Shown here: in pieces, positions 40,770-50,833 of the stretch
Layout: every line of letters starts with the position of its first letter
Position numbering within the stretch: the first letter of the stretch is position 1
Origin: Frankiales bacterium
Lineage (GTDB): Bacteria; Actinomycetota; Actinomycetes; Mycobacteriales; SCTD01
DNA length: 64,000 bases
NCBI GenBank assembly: GCA_025966135.1
Contig: JAOPVP010000046.1
Span: 88,751-152,750, forward strand
Direction: 5' to 3'
The notes under the pieces: generated by a model
Database searches by the model: none
What the model was told of the DNA's origin: nothing
The model's input: only the letters and a program-made list of their open reading frames with translations
Position numbers and translations under genes: made by a program

Positions 40770-42128
40770 GTGACACGCATCGCGATCGTTGGAGGAGGCC
40801 CTGCCGGCTACGAGGCGGCGTTGGTTGCCGTCCAGCTCGGAGGGGACGTGACCCTCATCGAGCGCGACGGGATAGGCGGCATGTGCGTGCTCGCCGACTG
40901 CGTCCCGAGCAAGACGCTCATCGCGACCAGTGAGGCCATGACGCAGCTGTCGCATGCAGACCGCGTGGGTGTGCACGCCGACGGGTCGGTCAGCGCGCGC
41001 GTCGCCGAGGTGCACGCCCGCGTCAAGTCGCTGGCCCTTGCCCAGTCCGGCGACATCGCGGCGCGCCTCGTCCGTGAAGGCGTGTCGATCCGTTATGGCG
41101 CAGCCCGCCTGCTCCCCGGCCCCATGGTCGAGGTCGGGTCCGAGACGCTGGCCGCGGACGTGGTGCTGCTCGCAACCGGCGCACACCCACGGGTGCTCCC
41201 CGGTGCCGAGCCCGACGGCGAGCGGATTCTGGACTGGCGCCAGCTCTACGACCTGCCCGCGCTCCCGGAGCACCTGGTGGTCGTCGGCTCGGGGGTCACG
41301 GGGGCGGAGTTCGCGAGCGCGTACCTCGCGATGGGCTGCCAGGTGACGTTGGTGTCCTCCCGCGAGCGGGTGCTGCCGTCCGAGGACCCCGATGCCGCCG
41401 AGCAGCTGCAGCAGGTCTTCGCCCGCCGGGGCATGCGGGTCCTTCGCGGTCGTGCGGCCGGCGTCCACCGGACGCCCGACGGCGTCGTGGTCCGGCTGGT
41501 CGACGGCTCCTCGGTCGCTGCCTCGCACTGCCTGATGACGGTCGGTTCCGTGCCCAACACCGAAGACCTGGGGCTGGGCGATGCGCAGGTGGTGGTCGAC
41601 GGCGGGGGCTACATCAAGGTCGACCGGGTCTCGCGTACGACGGCCCCTGGCGTCTATGCGGCCGGTGACGTGACCGGAGTCCTCATGCTGGCGTCGGTGG
41701 CGGCGATGCAGGGGCGGATCGCGATGTGGCACGCCCTGGGCGAGGCCGTGGCACCGTTGCGGCTCGACACCGTTGCGGCCAACGTCTTCACCGATCCCGA
41801 GGTCGCCTCGGTCGGCGTCTCGCAGAAGCAGGTCGACGACGGCGTCGTGCTCGCGAAGAGCGTCCGGCTGCCCCTGGCCACCAACGCGCGCGCCAAGATG
41901 CAGGGCCTCACCGACGGCTTCGTGAAGCTGTTCTGCCGCCCCGGCTCGGGCACGGTCCTGGGCGGCGTCGTGGTGGCTCCCCGTGCCTCCGAGCTGATCC
42001 TGCCGGTGTCGATGGCGGTTCTGCACGGGCTCACCGCGGACCAGCTGGCCCACACGTTCTCGATCTACCCCTCACTCGGCGGCTCCATCACCGAAGCCGC
42101 CCGCCAGCTCATGCTCCACGAGGGCTGA
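40770..42128 (+). CDS. lpdA: NAD(P)H quinone reductase of the lipoamide dehydrogenase family
   Basis: This 452-residue flavoprotein disulfide reductase homologue has the FAD motif IAIVGGGPAGYEAALVA at the N-terminus and the CVLADCVPSK block with C39 and C44, which could form the redox disulfide. The NAD motif is VVVGSGVTGAEFASAY near residue 172. The C-terminal HxHPTxxE signature is replaced by FSIYPSLGGSITEA, so the catalytic His-Glu pair is missing. That fits LpdA (Rv3303c) quinone reductases, not true lipoamide dehydrogenases. Confidence 0.8.
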   Translation: MTRIAIVGGGPAGYEAALVAVQLGGDVTLIERDGIGGMCVLADCVPSKTLIATSEAMTQLSHADRVGVHADGSVSARVAEVHARVKSLALAQSGDIAARLVREGVSIRYGAARLLPGPMVEVGSETLAADVVLLATGAHPRVLPGAEPDGERILDWRQLYDLPALPEHLVVVGSGVTGAEFASAYLAMGCQVTLVSSRERVLPSEDPDAAEQLQQVFARRGMRVLRGRAAGVHRTPDGVVVRLVDGSSVAASHCLMTVGSVPNTEDLGLGDAQVVVDGGGYIKVDRVSRTTAPGVYAAGDVTGVLMLASVAAMQGRIAMWHALGEAVAPLRLDTVAANVFTDPEVASVGVSQKQVDDGVVLAKSVRLPLATNARAKMQGLTDGFVKLFCRPGSGTVLGGVVVAPRASELILPVSMAVLHGLTADQLAHTFSIYPSLGGSITEAARQLMLHEG

Positions 42129-42146
42129 CCCCGCACCCCTTCGTCG

Positions 42147-43898
42147 CTAGTCCTTGATCTGGCAGAGCGCGGTGCCGGCGGTGACGACTTCGCCGACGAC
42201 GGCTGACAGGCCGGTGACGGTGCCGGCCTTGTGGGCGTTGAGGGGCTGCTCCATCTTCATGGCCTCGAGGACGACGATGAGGTCGCCGGCCTCGACCTGT
42301 GCGCCGTCCTCGACGGCCACCTTGACGATGGTGCCCTGCATGGGCGAGGTGAGGGAGTCGCCGGACACGGCGGCGCCTGCCTTGCCGCCCGACTTCCGCT
42401 TCGCGGGTCCCTTCTTCGCCGCCCCGCCGCTGCCGGCGCCGACTCCGACGCCGGCCGGCAGCGTGACCTCGAGCCGCTTGCCGCCGACTTCGACGACCAC
42501 GGTCTCGCGCGGCTCCGCGGCCTCCTCCGCACCGGCGGCCCCGCCGTACGGCTCGAGGTCGTTGTCGAACTCGGTCTCGATCCAGCGGTTGTGGACCGTG
42601 AACGGGTCGGACGTGAAGGCGGGGTCGCGTACGACCTTGCGGTGGAACGGGATCAGGGTGGGCATGCCGTCGACGGTGAGCTCGTCGAGGGCGCGGGCGG
42701 ACCTCTCCAGGGCCTCGGAGCGGGTCGCACCGGTGACGATGAGCTTGGCCAGCAGCGAGTCGAACGCCCCGCCGATGACCGATCCCGACTCGATGCCCGT
42801 GTCGACGCGGACGCCCGGCCCCAGCGGTGGGACGAAGGTCGTGACGGTGCCCGGCGCCGGGAGGAAGCCGCGGCCCGGGTCCTCGCCGTTGATGCGGAAC
42901 TCGAAGGAGTGCCCGCGCGGTGTCGGGTCGCCGAACGTCAGTGCCTCGCCGTCGGCGATGCGGAACTGCTGCCGCACCAGGTCGACGCCGGTGACCTCCT
43001 CGGTCACCGGGTGCTCGACCTGCAGGCGGGTGTTGACCTCGAGGAAGGAGATCAGGCCGTCCTGCGCGACGAGGAACTCGCAGGTGCCGGCACCGACGTA
43101 GCCGGCCTCCTTGATGATGGCCTTGGAGGCCTCGTAGATCTGCTTGGTCTGCTCCTCGGTGAGGAACGGCGCAGGCGCCTCCTCGACGACCTTCTGGTAG
43201 CGCCGCTGCAGCGAGCAGTCGCGGGTGCTGACGACGACGACGTTGCCGTGGCTGTCCGCCAGCACCTGGGTCTCGACGTGGCGCGGCTTGTCGAGGTAGC
43301 GCTCCACGAAGCACTCACCGCGGCCGAAGGCGGCGACGGCCTCGCGGACCGCCGACTCGTACAGCTCGGGGATCTCGTCCTTGGTGCGCGCGATCTTGAG
43401 ACCGCGGCCGCCACCACCGAATGCCGCCTTGATGGCCACCGGAAGGCCGTACTCCTCGACGAAGGCCAGCACCTCGTCGACGCCCTTGACCGGGTCGGCG
43501 GTGCCCGGCGCCAACGGCGCGCCGATCTTCAACGCGATGTGCCGTGCGGTCGTCTTGTCCCCCAGGGCGGCGATCGCGTCGGGGGAGGGGCCGATCCAGG
43601 TCGCACCGGCGTCGATGACAGCCTGCGCGAACTCGGCGTTCTCCGACAGGAACCCATAGCCGGGGTGCACGGCGTCGGCTCCGGAGTCCTTGAGGGCCTG
43701 CAGCACCTTGTCGATCCGGAGGTAGGAGTCGCCCGGGGTCGTCCCGCCGAGGGCGTAGGCCTCGTCGGCGACGCGTACGTGCAGTGCGTCGAGATCGGGC
43801 TCGGCGTAGACGGCGACCGACTGCAGACCGGCGTCCTTGCAGGCACGGGCGACGCGGACCGCGATCTCACCGCGGTTGGCGATCAGAACCTTGCGCAC
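42147..43898 (-). CDS. accA3: acyl-CoA carboxylase alpha subunit (biotin carboxylase + BCCP)
   Basis: This 583-residue fused biotin carboxylase and biotin carboxyl carrier protein has the N-terminal [20 protein letters not shown], the ATP-grasp block [14 protein letters not shown] near residue 160, and the biotin site [15 protein letters not shown] near residue 550. It charges biotin for propionyl- or acetyl-CoA carboxylase complexes. The GTG at 43898 is preceded by AAGGAG. It lies with accE and accD5, which matches the mycobacterial AccA3 set. Confidence 0.9.
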   Translation of the reverse strand: MRKVLIANRGEIAVRVARACKDAGLQSVAVYAEPDLDALHVRVADEAYALGGTTPGDSYLRIDKVLQALKDSGADAVHPGYGFLSENAEFAQAVIDAGATWIGPSPDAIAALGDKTTARHIALKIGAPLAPGTADPVKGVDEVLAFVEEYGLPVAIKAAFGGGGRGLKIARTKDEIPELYESAVREAVAAFGRGECFVERYLDKPRHVETQVLADSHGNVVVVSTRDCSLQRRYQKVVEEAPAPFLTEEQTKQIYEASKAIIKEAGYVGAGTCEFLVAQDGLISFLEVNTRLQVEHPVTEEVTGVDLVRQQFRIADGEALTFGDPTPRGHSFEFRINGEDPGRGFLPAPGTVTTFVPPLGPGVRVDTGIESGSVIGGAFDSLLAKLIVTGATRSEALERSARALDELTVDGMPTLIPFHRKVVRDPAFTSDPFTVHNRWIETEFDNDLEPYGGAAGAEEAAEPRETVVVEVGGKRLEVTLPAGVGVGAGSGGAAKKGPAKRKSGGKAGAAVSGDSLTSPMQGTIVKVAVEDGAQVEAGDLIVVLEAMKMEQPLNAHKAGTVTGLSAVVGEVVTAGTALCQIKD

Positions 43899-43922
43899 TC
43901 GATGGCTCCTTGGAGAGGCGGA

Positions 43923-44162
43923 CTAGCGGGGCAGGCCGGAGGCGCGCCAGGCGCCCGGTCCATGGGTCAGGGGGGAGCGCAGCTGGGGAGTGGCCCACCA
44001 CGAGGGCGGTTCCGGCGCGGGCTCCGCTGCGCCGCCCGCGCAGCGGGCCACGAGCAGTGCGACGACAGCGCCGAGCTCCTCCGGGGAGGGGTTCCCACGG
44101 ACCAGGCGCAGCACCGGCTTCGCCCTACCCGCCTGCGAGTTGTCAGCGTCTGGTGGGGTCAT
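43923..44162 (-). CDS. accE: acyl-CoA carboxylase epsilon subunit
   Basis: This 79-residue protein has VLRLVRGNPSPEELGAVVAL and ends GPGAWRASGLPR, the two hallmarks of actinobacterial carboxylase epsilon subunits that stabilise the AccA-AccD complex. It lies between the alpha and beta subunit genes. The longer frame upstream overlaps accD and is not real. Confidence 0.9.
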   Translation of the reverse strand: MTPPDADNSQAGRAKPVLRLVRGNPSPEELGAVVALLVARCAGGAAEPAPEPPSWWATPQLRSPLTHGPGAWRASGLPR

Positions 44163-44217
44163 CGGGGCACCTGGTGCTGACAGCTCGGGAAGGCGGCGGA
44201 GCCGCGCGGGGTACCGG

Positions 44218-45807
44218 TCACAGCGGGATGTTCCCGTGCTTCCTGGGCGGCAGGGTCTCGCGCTTGCCGCGGAGCAGACGGAGGGCCTTGGCGACCTCGC
44301 GGCGGGTCTCCGAGGGGGCGATGACCGCGTCCACGAAGCCGCGCTCGGCCGCGATGTACGGGGTGGCGAAGGTGTCCTCGTACTGCTGGATGAACTCCGT
44401 GCGGGTCTTCTCCGGGTCCTCGGAGGCAGCGATCGCCTTGCGCTGGATGATGTTGACCGCACCCTGCGCGCCGACCACGGCGACCTGCGCGGTCGGCCAC
44501 GCGAGGTTCACGTCGGCACCGAGGTGCTTGGAGCCCATGACGACGTAGGCGCCGCCGTAGGCCTTGCGCGTGATGACGGTGACGAGCGGAACGGTCGCCT
44601 CGGAGTAGGCGTACAGCAGCTTCGCACCGCGCCGGATGATGCCGGCGTGCTCCTGGCCGACGCCGGGGAGGAAGCCCGGCACGTCGCAGAAGGTCAGGAT
44701 CGGGACGTTGAAGGCGTCGCAGGTGCGCACGAAGCGTGCCGCCTTCTCGGCGGCATCGATGTCGAGGGTGCCGGCGAAGTGCATCGGGTTGTTGCCGACG
44801 ATGCCGACGCTGCGCCCCTCGATGCGACCGAAGCCGCAGACCACGTTCTGCGCCCAGAGTGCCTGCACCTCAAGGAACTCGCCGTCGTCGAGGACCGCTT
44901 CGATGACGGTGTGCATGTCGTACGGCGCGTTGTTGCTGTCAGGGATGAGGGTGTCGAGCTCGGTGAGCGGGTCCTCCTCCAGGGCATCCGGGCCGTCAAA
45001 GACAGGCGCCTCGGACAGGTTGTTGGAGGGCAGGAAGGACAGCAGCGTCTTTGCCAGCTCGAGCGCCTCCTCCTCGTCAGGGCTCATGAAGTGCGCGACG
45101 CCGCTCTTGGAGTTGTGCGCCCGCGCACCGCCGAGGTCTTCGATGGTGATGTCCTCGCCGGTGACGGTCTTGATGACGTCCGGCCCGGTGATCATCATCG
45201 CGGAGGCGCCGTCGACCATCAGGTTGAAGTCGGTGAGGGCGGGCGAGTAGACGTGGCCGCCGGCGCAGTTGCCGAGGATCAGGCTGATCTGCGGGATCAC
45301 CCCGGAGGCCATCGTGTTGCGGTAGAAGATGTCGCCGTACAGCGCCAGGCCCATGATCCCCTCCTGGATCCGCGCGCCGCTGCCCTCGTTGAGGCCGATG
45401 ACCGGGCAGCCGGTCTTCAGGGCGAGGTCCATGATCTTGACGATCTTTTGGCCGTAGACCTCGCCCAGCGCCCCGCCGAACACCATGGCGTCCTGGCTGA
45501 ACACGCAGACCGGACGGCCGTCGACGGTGCCGAAGCCGGTGATGACCCCGTCCCCGATCGGGCGGTTGTTCTCCAGCCCGAAGTCGCGGGCGCGGTGCCG
45601 CGCCAGCCCGTCGGTCTCGGTGAAGCTGCCCTCGTCCAGGAGCGCCTCGATCCGCTCGCGGGCGGTCCGCTGCCCCTTCGCATGCCGCTTCTCGAGCGCG
45701 GCTTCGGTCCCCGGGTGCAGCGCCAGCTCGTTGCGGCGGCGCAGCTCGGCGAGCTTCCCGGCAGTCGTGTGCACATCGACGGCAGACGTCACAGGCTCAG
45801 CAGTCAC
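44218..45807 (-). CDS. accD5: propionyl-CoA carboxylase beta subunit
   Basis: This 529-residue carboxyltransferase has the PccB/AccD5 pattern: [17 protein letters not shown] near residue 50, [20 protein letters not shown] near residue 140, and [20 protein letters not shown] near residue 370. Propionyl-CoA carboxylase would handle the propionyl-CoA made by the hsaFG pathway. The GTG at 45807 is preferred to the GTG at 45837 because TACTCT lies 7 nt before it. It is divergent from birA. Confidence 0.9.
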   Translation of the reverse strand: MTAEPVTSAVDVHTTAGKLAELRRRNELALHPGTEAALEKRHAKGQRTARERIEALLDEGSFTETDGLARHRARDFGLENNRPIGDGVITGFGTVDGRPVCVFSQDAMVFGGALGEVYGQKIVKIMDLALKTGCPVIGLNEGSGARIQEGIMGLALYGDIFYRNTMASGVIPQISLILGNCAGGHVYSPALTDFNLMVDGASAMMITGPDVIKTVTGEDITIEDLGGARAHNSKSGVAHFMSPDEEEALELAKTLLSFLPSNNLSEAPVFDGPDALEEDPLTELDTLIPDSNNAPYDMHTVIEAVLDDGEFLEVQALWAQNVVCGFGRIEGRSVGIVGNNPMHFAGTLDIDAAEKAARFVRTCDAFNVPILTFCDVPGFLPGVGQEHAGIIRRGAKLLYAYSEATVPLVTVITRKAYGGAYVVMGSKHLGADVNLAWPTAQVAVVGAQGAVNIIQRKAIAASEDPEKTRTEFIQQYEDTFATPYIAAERGFVDAVIAPSETRREVAKALRLLRGKRETLPPRKHGNIPL

Positions 45808-45814
45808 GCAGCGG

Positions 45815-45820
45815 AGAGTA
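45815..45820 (-). promoter_or_regulatory. -10 box of the accD5 operon, leaderless type
   Basis: TACTCT on the minus strand lies 7 nt before the GTG at 45807, in the 44-nt gap shared with birA. Confidence 0.45.
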
Positions 45821-45851
45821 TCCGGAGCTTGTTTCACGATTGAATGCAGGC

Positions 45852-46598
45852 ATGTACGGCGACCTCGACCGCCCCCCGCTGCGCGCGGCCACCCTGCTGC
45901 GGGCCCTGGAGCCGGACGGCTGGCGGCTGGAGGTGCTGCCGACCGCAGGGTCGACCAACGCGGTGGTCGCCGAGCGCGCCCGGGCGGGCGAGGCGCACGG
46001 TCTGGTGGTCGTGGCCGAGGAGCAGACCGAGGGTCGCGGCCGCCAGGGCCGCAGCTGGGTGTCCCCGGCCCGGGCAGGGCTGACCTTCTCGGTCCTGCTG
46101 CGCCCGTCGCTCGACGCGCGGCTGCTCGGCTGGGTCCCGCTCTGGGGTGGTCTTGCGGTCGCGCAGGCGTTGCGGGCGCAGGCCGAGGTCGACGCGGTCC
46201 TGAAGTGGCCCAACGACGTGCTGGTCGACGGTCGCAAGGTGGCCGGTCTGCTCGCGGAGGCCGTCGGCGGGGCCGTCGTCCTGGGGATCGGGCTCAACGT
46301 CACCACCCGGCGCGAGGAGCTGCCGCACGAGCAGGCGACCTCGTTGCTTGTCGAGCAGGCCGCGATCACCGACCGGGAGACGCTGCTGAAGGCCGTGCTC
46401 CGCGGTCTGGCCGGGGTGCTGGGGGACCGTGACACGACGTCGTACCGGGAGCTGTGCAGCACGCTGGGACGTGAGGTACGGGTGGAGCTGCCGGGCGGAG
46501 CCTCGGCCGTTGGCGTCGCCGAGGCGGTCGACGAGCAGGGTCGGCTGGTGGTGAACGGCACGCCGTACGCGGCGGGGGACGTGGTGCACCTGCGCTGA
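45852..46598 (+). CDS. birA: biotin-protein ligase
   Basis: This 248-residue biotin ligase has no N-terminal DNA-binding domain, so it is not expected to act as a repressor. The biotinyl-AMP site is [20 protein letters not shown] (20 residues), with [20 protein letters not shown] further on. It modifies the biotin site of the accA3 product encoded nearby. The ATG at 45852 is taken; a TTG at 45840 is in frame. Confidence 0.9.
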   Translation: MYGDLDRPPLRAATLLRALEPDGWRLEVLPTAGSTNAVVAERARAGEAHGLVVVAEEQTEGRGRQGRSWVSPARAGLTFSVLLRPSLDARLLGWVPLWGGLAVAQALRAQAEVDAVLKWPNDVLVDGRKVAGLLAEAVGGAVVLGIGLNVTTRREELPHEQATSLLVEQAAITDRETLLKAVLRGLAGVLGDRDTTSYRELCSTLGREVRVELPGGASAVGVAEAVDEQGRLVVNGTPYAAGDVVHLR

Positions 46599-46605
46599 GC
46601 AGGCC

Positions 46606-47103
46606 ATGATCAGCCCCGTGGCCTACCCGAAGAAGCTCCTGTCGGACGACGAGACGGTCGCGCTCGAGACCCACCCGCACTGGAAGACGCTGGTCCTGCC
46701 GGTGCTCGAGCTGCTGGTGGTGCTCGGCCTCGCCGGCTTCCTGGTCGCCGTGGTCAGCGACAGCACCGCGCGCTACATCGTCGTCGGTGTGGCGATCGTG
46801 CTGGTCGTCGTGTTCACCCTCGTGCCGTTCCTGCGCTGGCGCACCACGATGTTCGTCATCACCAACAAGCGGGTCGTCGTGCGCAGCGGGATCTTGTCCC
46901 GGACCGGCAGAGACATCCCGCTGACCCGGGTGAACGACGTGACCTTCACCCACAACCTGCTGGAGCGCATCCTGGGATGCGGCACGCTGCTGGTGGAGTC
47001 AGCGGGCGAGCGGGGCCAGGTGCAGCTCACCGAGATCCCGAAGGTCGAGCAGGTGCAGCGGAGGCTCTACGAGCTGGTGGAGCAGGCGGGTCGCGAACTC
47101 TAG
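46606..47103 (+). CDS. membrane protein with bacterial PH domain
   Basis: This 165-residue protein has two predicted helices (LVLPVLELLVVLGLAGFLVA and YIVVGVAIVLVVVFTLV) and then a bacterial PH domain with TTMFVITNKRVVVRSGI and DIPLTRVNDVTFTHNL. It lies 7 nt after birA, as in mycobacteria (Rv3278c beside birA). Function is unknown; relatives are membrane-anchored and may link to envelope stress. Confidence 0.82.
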   Translation: MISPVAYPKKLLSDDETVALETHPHWKTLVLPVLELLVVLGLAGFLVAVVSDSTARYIVVGVAIVLVVVFTLVPFLRWRTTMFVITNKRVVVRSGILSRTGRDIPLTRVNDVTFTHNLLERILGCGTLLVESAGERGQVQLTEIPKVEQVQRRLYELVEQAGREL

Positions 47104-47402
47104 GGCGTGCGAGGGGATCCAGGGCCGGCCAGCTCGCCGTCGATGACCTTGCTCTCGTCGAACGGCGGCCAGTCGCCCTGCGGGGGTCGCACCTTCTCGT
47201 AGGCCACCGTCTGGACACGCGCGCCTGCCCGCTCGCCGGGCCCACCGGCGTTGACACCGATGCAGGTCAAGATGCCGCCCATGCCCGCAACGAGGCAGCC
47301 GATGACAGCCGGCGCACCGTGGGGCAGGACCGTGGCGGAGAGCAGGAAGATCCCTGCCGAACTGCCACGGAAGACGAAGTACGCCTTCTGCCGGCGCGTC
47401 AT
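47100..47402 (-). CDS. small membrane protein of unknown function
   Basis: This 100-residue protein has two likely membrane segments (SSAGIFLLSATVLPHG and AVIGCLVAGMGGILTCIGV) and a polar C-terminus rich in proline. The ATG at 47402 is supported by a TACCGT box 7 nt upstream. Its stop shares a CTAG with the stop of the convergent PH-domain gene. I do not recognise the family. Confidence 0.6.
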   Translation of the reverse strand: MTRRQKAYFVFRGSSAGIFLLSATVLPHGAPAVIGCLVAGMGGILTCIGVNAGGPGERAGARVQTVAYEKVRPPQGDWPPFDESKVIDGELAGPGSPRTP

Positions 47403-47409
47403 GGCGCCG

Positions 47410-47415
47410 ACGGTA
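47410..47415 (-). promoter_or_regulatory. -10 box of the small membrane protein gene, leaderless type
   Basis: TACCGT on the minus strand lies 7 nt before the ATG at 47402. Confidence 0.45.
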
Positions 47416-47454
47416 CGCCCGTTGGGAGCGCCGCGCATCTGGCAGTCTGCGCCC

Positions 47455-48390
47455 GTGGACGACCTCGAGACCGTGCTGCTGGGCGAGCCTCCGGCGCTGA
47501 CCCGGGAGGAGGTCGAGGCCCGCGCCTCGGTGTCCCCGGAACGGGCCAGTGCCATCTGGGCCGCCATGGGGTTCGCGGAAGTGCCCTACGGCCAGCCGGC
47601 CTTCACCGAAGCCGATGTCAAGGCCCTGGAGACCGCCGCCTCGCTCGTCGAGCTCGGGGTGATCGACGCCGACACCCTGCTCGTCCTGGCGCGCGCCATG
47701 GGGCAGGGCCTGGCCAAGCTGGCGGAGGCCCAGCTGGACGCCTTCCGCTCGCTGTCGGCCGGTATGACGGTCGACGAAGCACTGTCCGCCGCCGTAGGTG
47801 CCGCCGAGGACGTGCTGCCCCGGCTGGAGGAGCTCGTGCTGTTCGTGTGGCGCCGCCAGTTCGCAGCTGCCGTGCAGAGATCGATCGCTACCGCCCGTCA
47901 GGATGGCATGCCGGTGTTCGCGATCGGCTTCCTCGACCTGGTCAACTTCACCCGGTCGAGCCGCACCTGGGACGCCAGGCAGCTGGAGCGAACCCTCGAG
48001 CGCTTCGAGCGGGACACCTCGCTGCGGGTGGCAGCGGTCGGAGGCCGAGTCGTGAAGACCCTCGGCGACGGCGTGCTCTACACGACGGACGACGCCAGCA
48101 CCGCCGTCTCGGTGGCCCTCGACACGGTGGCGGCGCACGAGGTCGACGGCGAGCTGCCGTCGGTGCGGGCCGGGGTCGCGGTCGGTCCGGTGCTGGTGCG
48201 GCTCGGCGACGTCTTCGGTGAGCCGGTGAACATCGCCAGCCGGTTGTCGGACGCGGCCCGCCCAGGCAGCGTCCTCGTCGACAAGCACGCGGCCGAGGCC
48301 CTCGAGGGCTTCGACCTCCGACCGCTGCACCGGCGCTCGGTGCGCGGCTACCGCTCCTTGACGCCGTACCTGGTCCGGCGGGTGGACTAG
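47455..48390 (+). CDS. class III adenylate/guanylate cyclase
   Basis: This 311-residue cyclase has an N-terminal 140-residue helical domain (LTREEVEARASVSPERASAI, then GAAEDVLPRLEELVLFVWRR) like the pH-sensing regulatory domain of mycobacterial Rv2212-type cyclases. The catalytic domain has IGFLDLVNFTRSSR with the metal Asp, LGDGVLYT and GEPVNIASRLSDAA. The purine-specifying Lys and Asp positions were not resolved, so cAMP as product is inferred. The GTG at 47455 is the first good start. Confidence 0.82.
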   Translation: MDDLETVLLGEPPALTREEVEARASVSPERASAIWAAMGFAEVPYGQPAFTEADVKALETAASLVELGVIDADTLLVLARAMGQGLAKLAEAQLDAFRSLSAGMTVDEALSAAVGAAEDVLPRLEELVLFVWRRQFAAAVQRSIATARQDGMPVFAIGFLDLVNFTRSSRTWDARQLERTLERFERDTSLRVAAVGGRVVKTLGDGVLYTTDDASTAVSVALDTVAAHEVDGELPSVRAGVAVGPVLVRLGDVFGEPVNIASRLSDAARPGSVLVDKHAAEALEGFDLRPLHRRSVRGYRSLTPYLVRRVD

Positions 48391-48405
48391 AAGGCTGCTG
48401 ACGCG

Positions 48406-48867
48406 CTAGACGAGCGCGGCGCGCTCGGCCAGCTCAGGGGCAGCGACGAAGACGAACCGGCGGTACGCCCAGAAGCGGAAGACGGTCGCGACGGCGGTGC
48501 CGATGATGCCGCTGACCGTGAAGGCGAGCGGGGAGCTCTCGTGGAGCAGGTAGTGCGCGACATCGACGGGAACCAGCGTGATGACCAGCCCCACGACGTT
48601 GATGCCGGCGTAGACCGTGATGTCCTGCCCGTGGCCGCGGTCGTCGTCGACGCGGTGCGCAAAGGACCAGAGGCGGTTGCCGACGTAGGACACGGCCACA
48701 GCGATGATGGTCGAGAGCGTCTTCGACGTCGTGGGTCCGAGGTGCACCGTGAACCGGAAGAAGTACGCCAGCGCGGTGTCGAGGACGAAGCAGAAACCGC
48801 CGACCACCACGAACTTCGTGAGCTCTGCTGTGACCGAGCGCAGCCGTTCGGTGAAGGAGCGGAGCAT
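48406..48867 (-). CDS. GtrA-family membrane protein
   Basis: This 153-residue protein has four predicted helices with the GtrA pattern KFVVVGGFCFVLDTALAYFF near the N-terminus, KTLSTIIAVAVSYVGNRLWSF in the middle (split across helices) and FRFWAYRRFVF near the end. GtrA proteins take part in moving lipid-linked sugars across the membrane. The ATG at 48867 has TAGTCT 6 nt upstream. A GtrA gene also lies next to purK in mycobacteria (Rv3277). Confidence 0.85.
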   Translation of the reverse strand: MLRSFTERLRSVTAELTKFVVVGGFCFVLDTALAYFFRFTVHLGPTTSKTLSTIIAVAVSYVGNRLWSFAHRVDDDRGHGQDITVYAGINVVGLVITLVPVDVAHYLLHESSPLAFTVSGIIGTAVATVFRFWAYRRFVFVAAPELAERAALV

Positions 48868-48873
48868 CGCGCC

Positions 48874-48879
48874 AGACTA
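48874..48879 (-). promoter_or_regulatory. -10 box of the gtrA gene, leaderless type
   Basis: TAGTCT on the minus strand lies 6 nt before the ATG at 48867. Confidence 0.45.
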
Positions 48880-48906
48880 GCGAAGGGAACGTGCAAGAGT
48901 CTGAAA

Positions 48907-49662
48907 ATGACCTGGCTATCGCTGCATGGTGCCGTCAACGTCCGGGACGTGGGGGGCCTCCCCACCGTGGACGGCCGGACGACGAGGCCGGGGGTGCTCA
49001 TCCGCTCGGACAACCTGCAGGATCTGACGGCTTCCGACGTACAGGCGCTGATGGCTGCCGGCGTGCGGACCGTCCTGGACCTGCGCACCTCGGCTGAGGT
49101 CGAGCTGACCGGCGCGGGGCCCTTGCGTGAGACCGAGGTGACGCACCTGCACCTCGACCTCATCCCGCACGGCTTGGACGGCCGCGATCTCGTCGACCGG
49201 ACCATCCCGGACGAGACCGCCGGCGAGCACGCGATGGACCACTTCTACATCGACTACGTCAAGGACGCCCCCGACAGGGTCGCCGCTGCCCTACGTGCGA
49301 TCGCCGATCCCCGCCGCGGCGCGGTGGTCGTGCACTGCGCGGCCGGCAAGGACCGCACGGGGGTAGTCGTGGCGCTCGCTCTCTCGCTGGTCGGGGTGCG
49401 GCGGGACGCGGTCGTCGCCGACTACGCCCTCACCGACGAGCGGATCGAGGCCATCCGCAACCGCCTGCTCTCCTCGCCGCTGTACGCGGAGGAGCTCCAG
49501 CGGCGCACCCTCGAGTCGATGCGCCCGCATGCCGGCAACATGGAGCGCTTCCTCGACCGTGTCGACCGCGACTACGGCGGCATCCACGGGCTGGCGATGG
49601 CCATCGGGGTGGACGAGGAGACCGTCGGACGCCTTGGGCGCCGCCTTCTCGGTGACCACTAG
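48907..49662 (+). CDS. tyrosine/lipid phosphatase (PtpB-like)
   Basis: This 251-residue phosphatase has the P-loop VVHCAAGKDRTGVVVALALS near residue 141 (CX5R with C and R present), preceded by NVRDVGGLPTVDGRTTRPG and FRSD-like IRSDNLQ blocks of the PtpB / IphP family. It may act on phosphotyrosine or phosphoinositides; specificity cannot be read here. The ATG at 48907 follows GAAAA without a clear ribosome site. Confidence 0.85.
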   Translation: MTWLSLHGAVNVRDVGGLPTVDGRTTRPGVLIRSDNLQDLTASDVQALMAAGVRTVLDLRTSAEVELTGAGPLRETEVTHLHLDLIPHGLDGRDLVDRTIPDETAGEHAMDHFYIDYVKDAPDRVAAALRAIADPRRGAVVVHCAAGKDRTGVVVALALSLVGVRRDAVVADYALTDERIEAIRNRLLSSPLYAEELQRRTLESMRPHAGNMERFLDRVDRDYGGIHGLAMAIGVDEETVGRLGRRLLGDH

Positions 49663-49665
49663 CCT
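49660..49665 (+). promoter_or_regulatory. -10 box of purK, leaderless type
   Basis: TAGCCT lies 7 nt before the GTG at 49673 and contains the stop codon of the phosphatase gene. Confidence 0.45.
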
Positions 49666-49672
49666 TTCCCGC

Positions 49673-50833
49673 GTGGCGACCCTCGGAGCGATGGGACTGC
49701 CCGTCGTCGGCATGGTCGGCGGGGGTCAGCTGTCCCGCATGACGCACCAGGCCGCCATCGCCCTCGGCCTGTCGCTGCGCGTGCTCGCCGATGCGACGCA
49801 CGACTCGGCAGCCCTGGTGGCCAACGGCGTCACCGTGGGATCGCACGAGTCCCTTGCCGATCTGGAGGCGTTCGCGGCGCACTGCGAGGTCGTGACGTTC
49901 GACCATGAGCACGTTCCCGGCCACCTCATCGCCTCGCTCGAGAGCGCCGGTGTCAATGTCCAGCCGGGATCGAAGGCGCTGCTGCACGCCCAGGACAAGC
50001 AGGTCATGCGCGAGCGGCTCCAGGCACTCGGTGTCCCCGTGCCGCCATTCGCCCCCGTGACCTCGGCAGCCGAGCTGCAGGCCTTCGCCCAGGAGCACGG
50101 CTGGCCCGTCGTCCTCAAGGCCGCCACCGGCGGGTACGACGGCAAGGGCGTCTGGGTCGTGGAGAACGTCGAGCAGGCCCTCCCCGTACTGGCCGCGGGG
50201 GTCAGGCTGCTCGCGGAGCAGTTCGTCCCGCTCCGGCGCGAGCTGGCGGCGGTGGTCGCGAGGTCGCCGTACGGGCAGGCAGCGGCGTGGCCGGTGGTTG
50301 AGACCGTGCAGGCCGACGGGATCTGCGTGGAGGTCGTCGCGCCCGCGCCCGGGCTGTCCGAGGACCGGGCCGTCGAGGCGCAGGCCCTGGCGCTGCGGCT
50401 GGCCGACGAGCTCGGCGTCGTCGGCGTGCTCGCTGTCGAGCTGTTCGAGACCGTGTCCGACGGGCTGCTCGTCAACGAGCTGGCCATGCGCCCCCACAAC
50501 AGTGGTCACTGGACCATCGAAGGCGCCCGTACCTCCCAGTTCGAGCAGCACCTGCGTGCGGTCCTCGACTACCCGCTCGGCGCGACCACGATGACCGCGC
50601 CCTGGGTCGTCATGGCCAACCTGCTCGGCGGCGACGGTGAGCCGGACCTGGACCGCCGGCTGCACATGCTGTTCGCCCGTGACCCGGCCCTGAAGGTCCA
50701 CCTGTACGGCAAGCAGGTGAAGCCGGGCCGCAAGATCGGGCACGTGACCGCGCTCGGTGACGACCTCGCCGACGTGACCGCTCGGGCCCGCGCCGGCGCC
50801 CACTACCTGAGGACAGGCCGATGGGATCAGTAG
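49673..50833 (+). CDS. purK: 5-(carboxyamino)imidazole ribonucleotide synthase
   Basis: This 386-residue ATP-grasp enzyme of purine synthesis converts AIR, bicarbonate and ATP to N5-CAIR. Family blocks are [13 protein letters not shown] at the N-terminus, [19 protein letters not shown] near residue 142 and [18 protein letters not shown] near residue 267. The GTG at 49673 is supported by a TAGCCT box 7 nt upstream; the ATG at 49691 is an alternative. It overlaps purE by 13 nt. Confidence 0.93.
   Translation: MATLGAMGLPVVGMVGGGQLSRMTHQAAIALGLSLRVLADATHDSAALVANGVTVGSHESLADLEAFAAHCEVVTFDHEHVPGHLIASLESAGVNVQPGSKALLHAQDKQVMRERLQALGVPVPPFAPVTSAAELQAFAQEHGWPVVLKAATGGYDGKGVWVVENVEQALPVLAAGVRLLAEQFVPLRRELAAVVARSPYGQAAAWPVVETVQADGICVEVVAPAPGLSEDRAVEAQALALRLADELGVVGVLAVELFETVSDGLLVNELAMRPHNSGHWTIEGARTSQFEQHLRAVLDYPLGATTMTAPWVVMANLLGGDGEPDLDRRLHMLFARDPALKVHLYGKQVKPGRKIGHVTALGDDLADVTARARAGAHYLRTGRWDQ

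Noticed and set aside
42231..44180. 649-codon open frame on the plus strand
   Set aside because: Antisense to accA3 and accE, which show biotin carboxylase and epsilon-subunit motifs.
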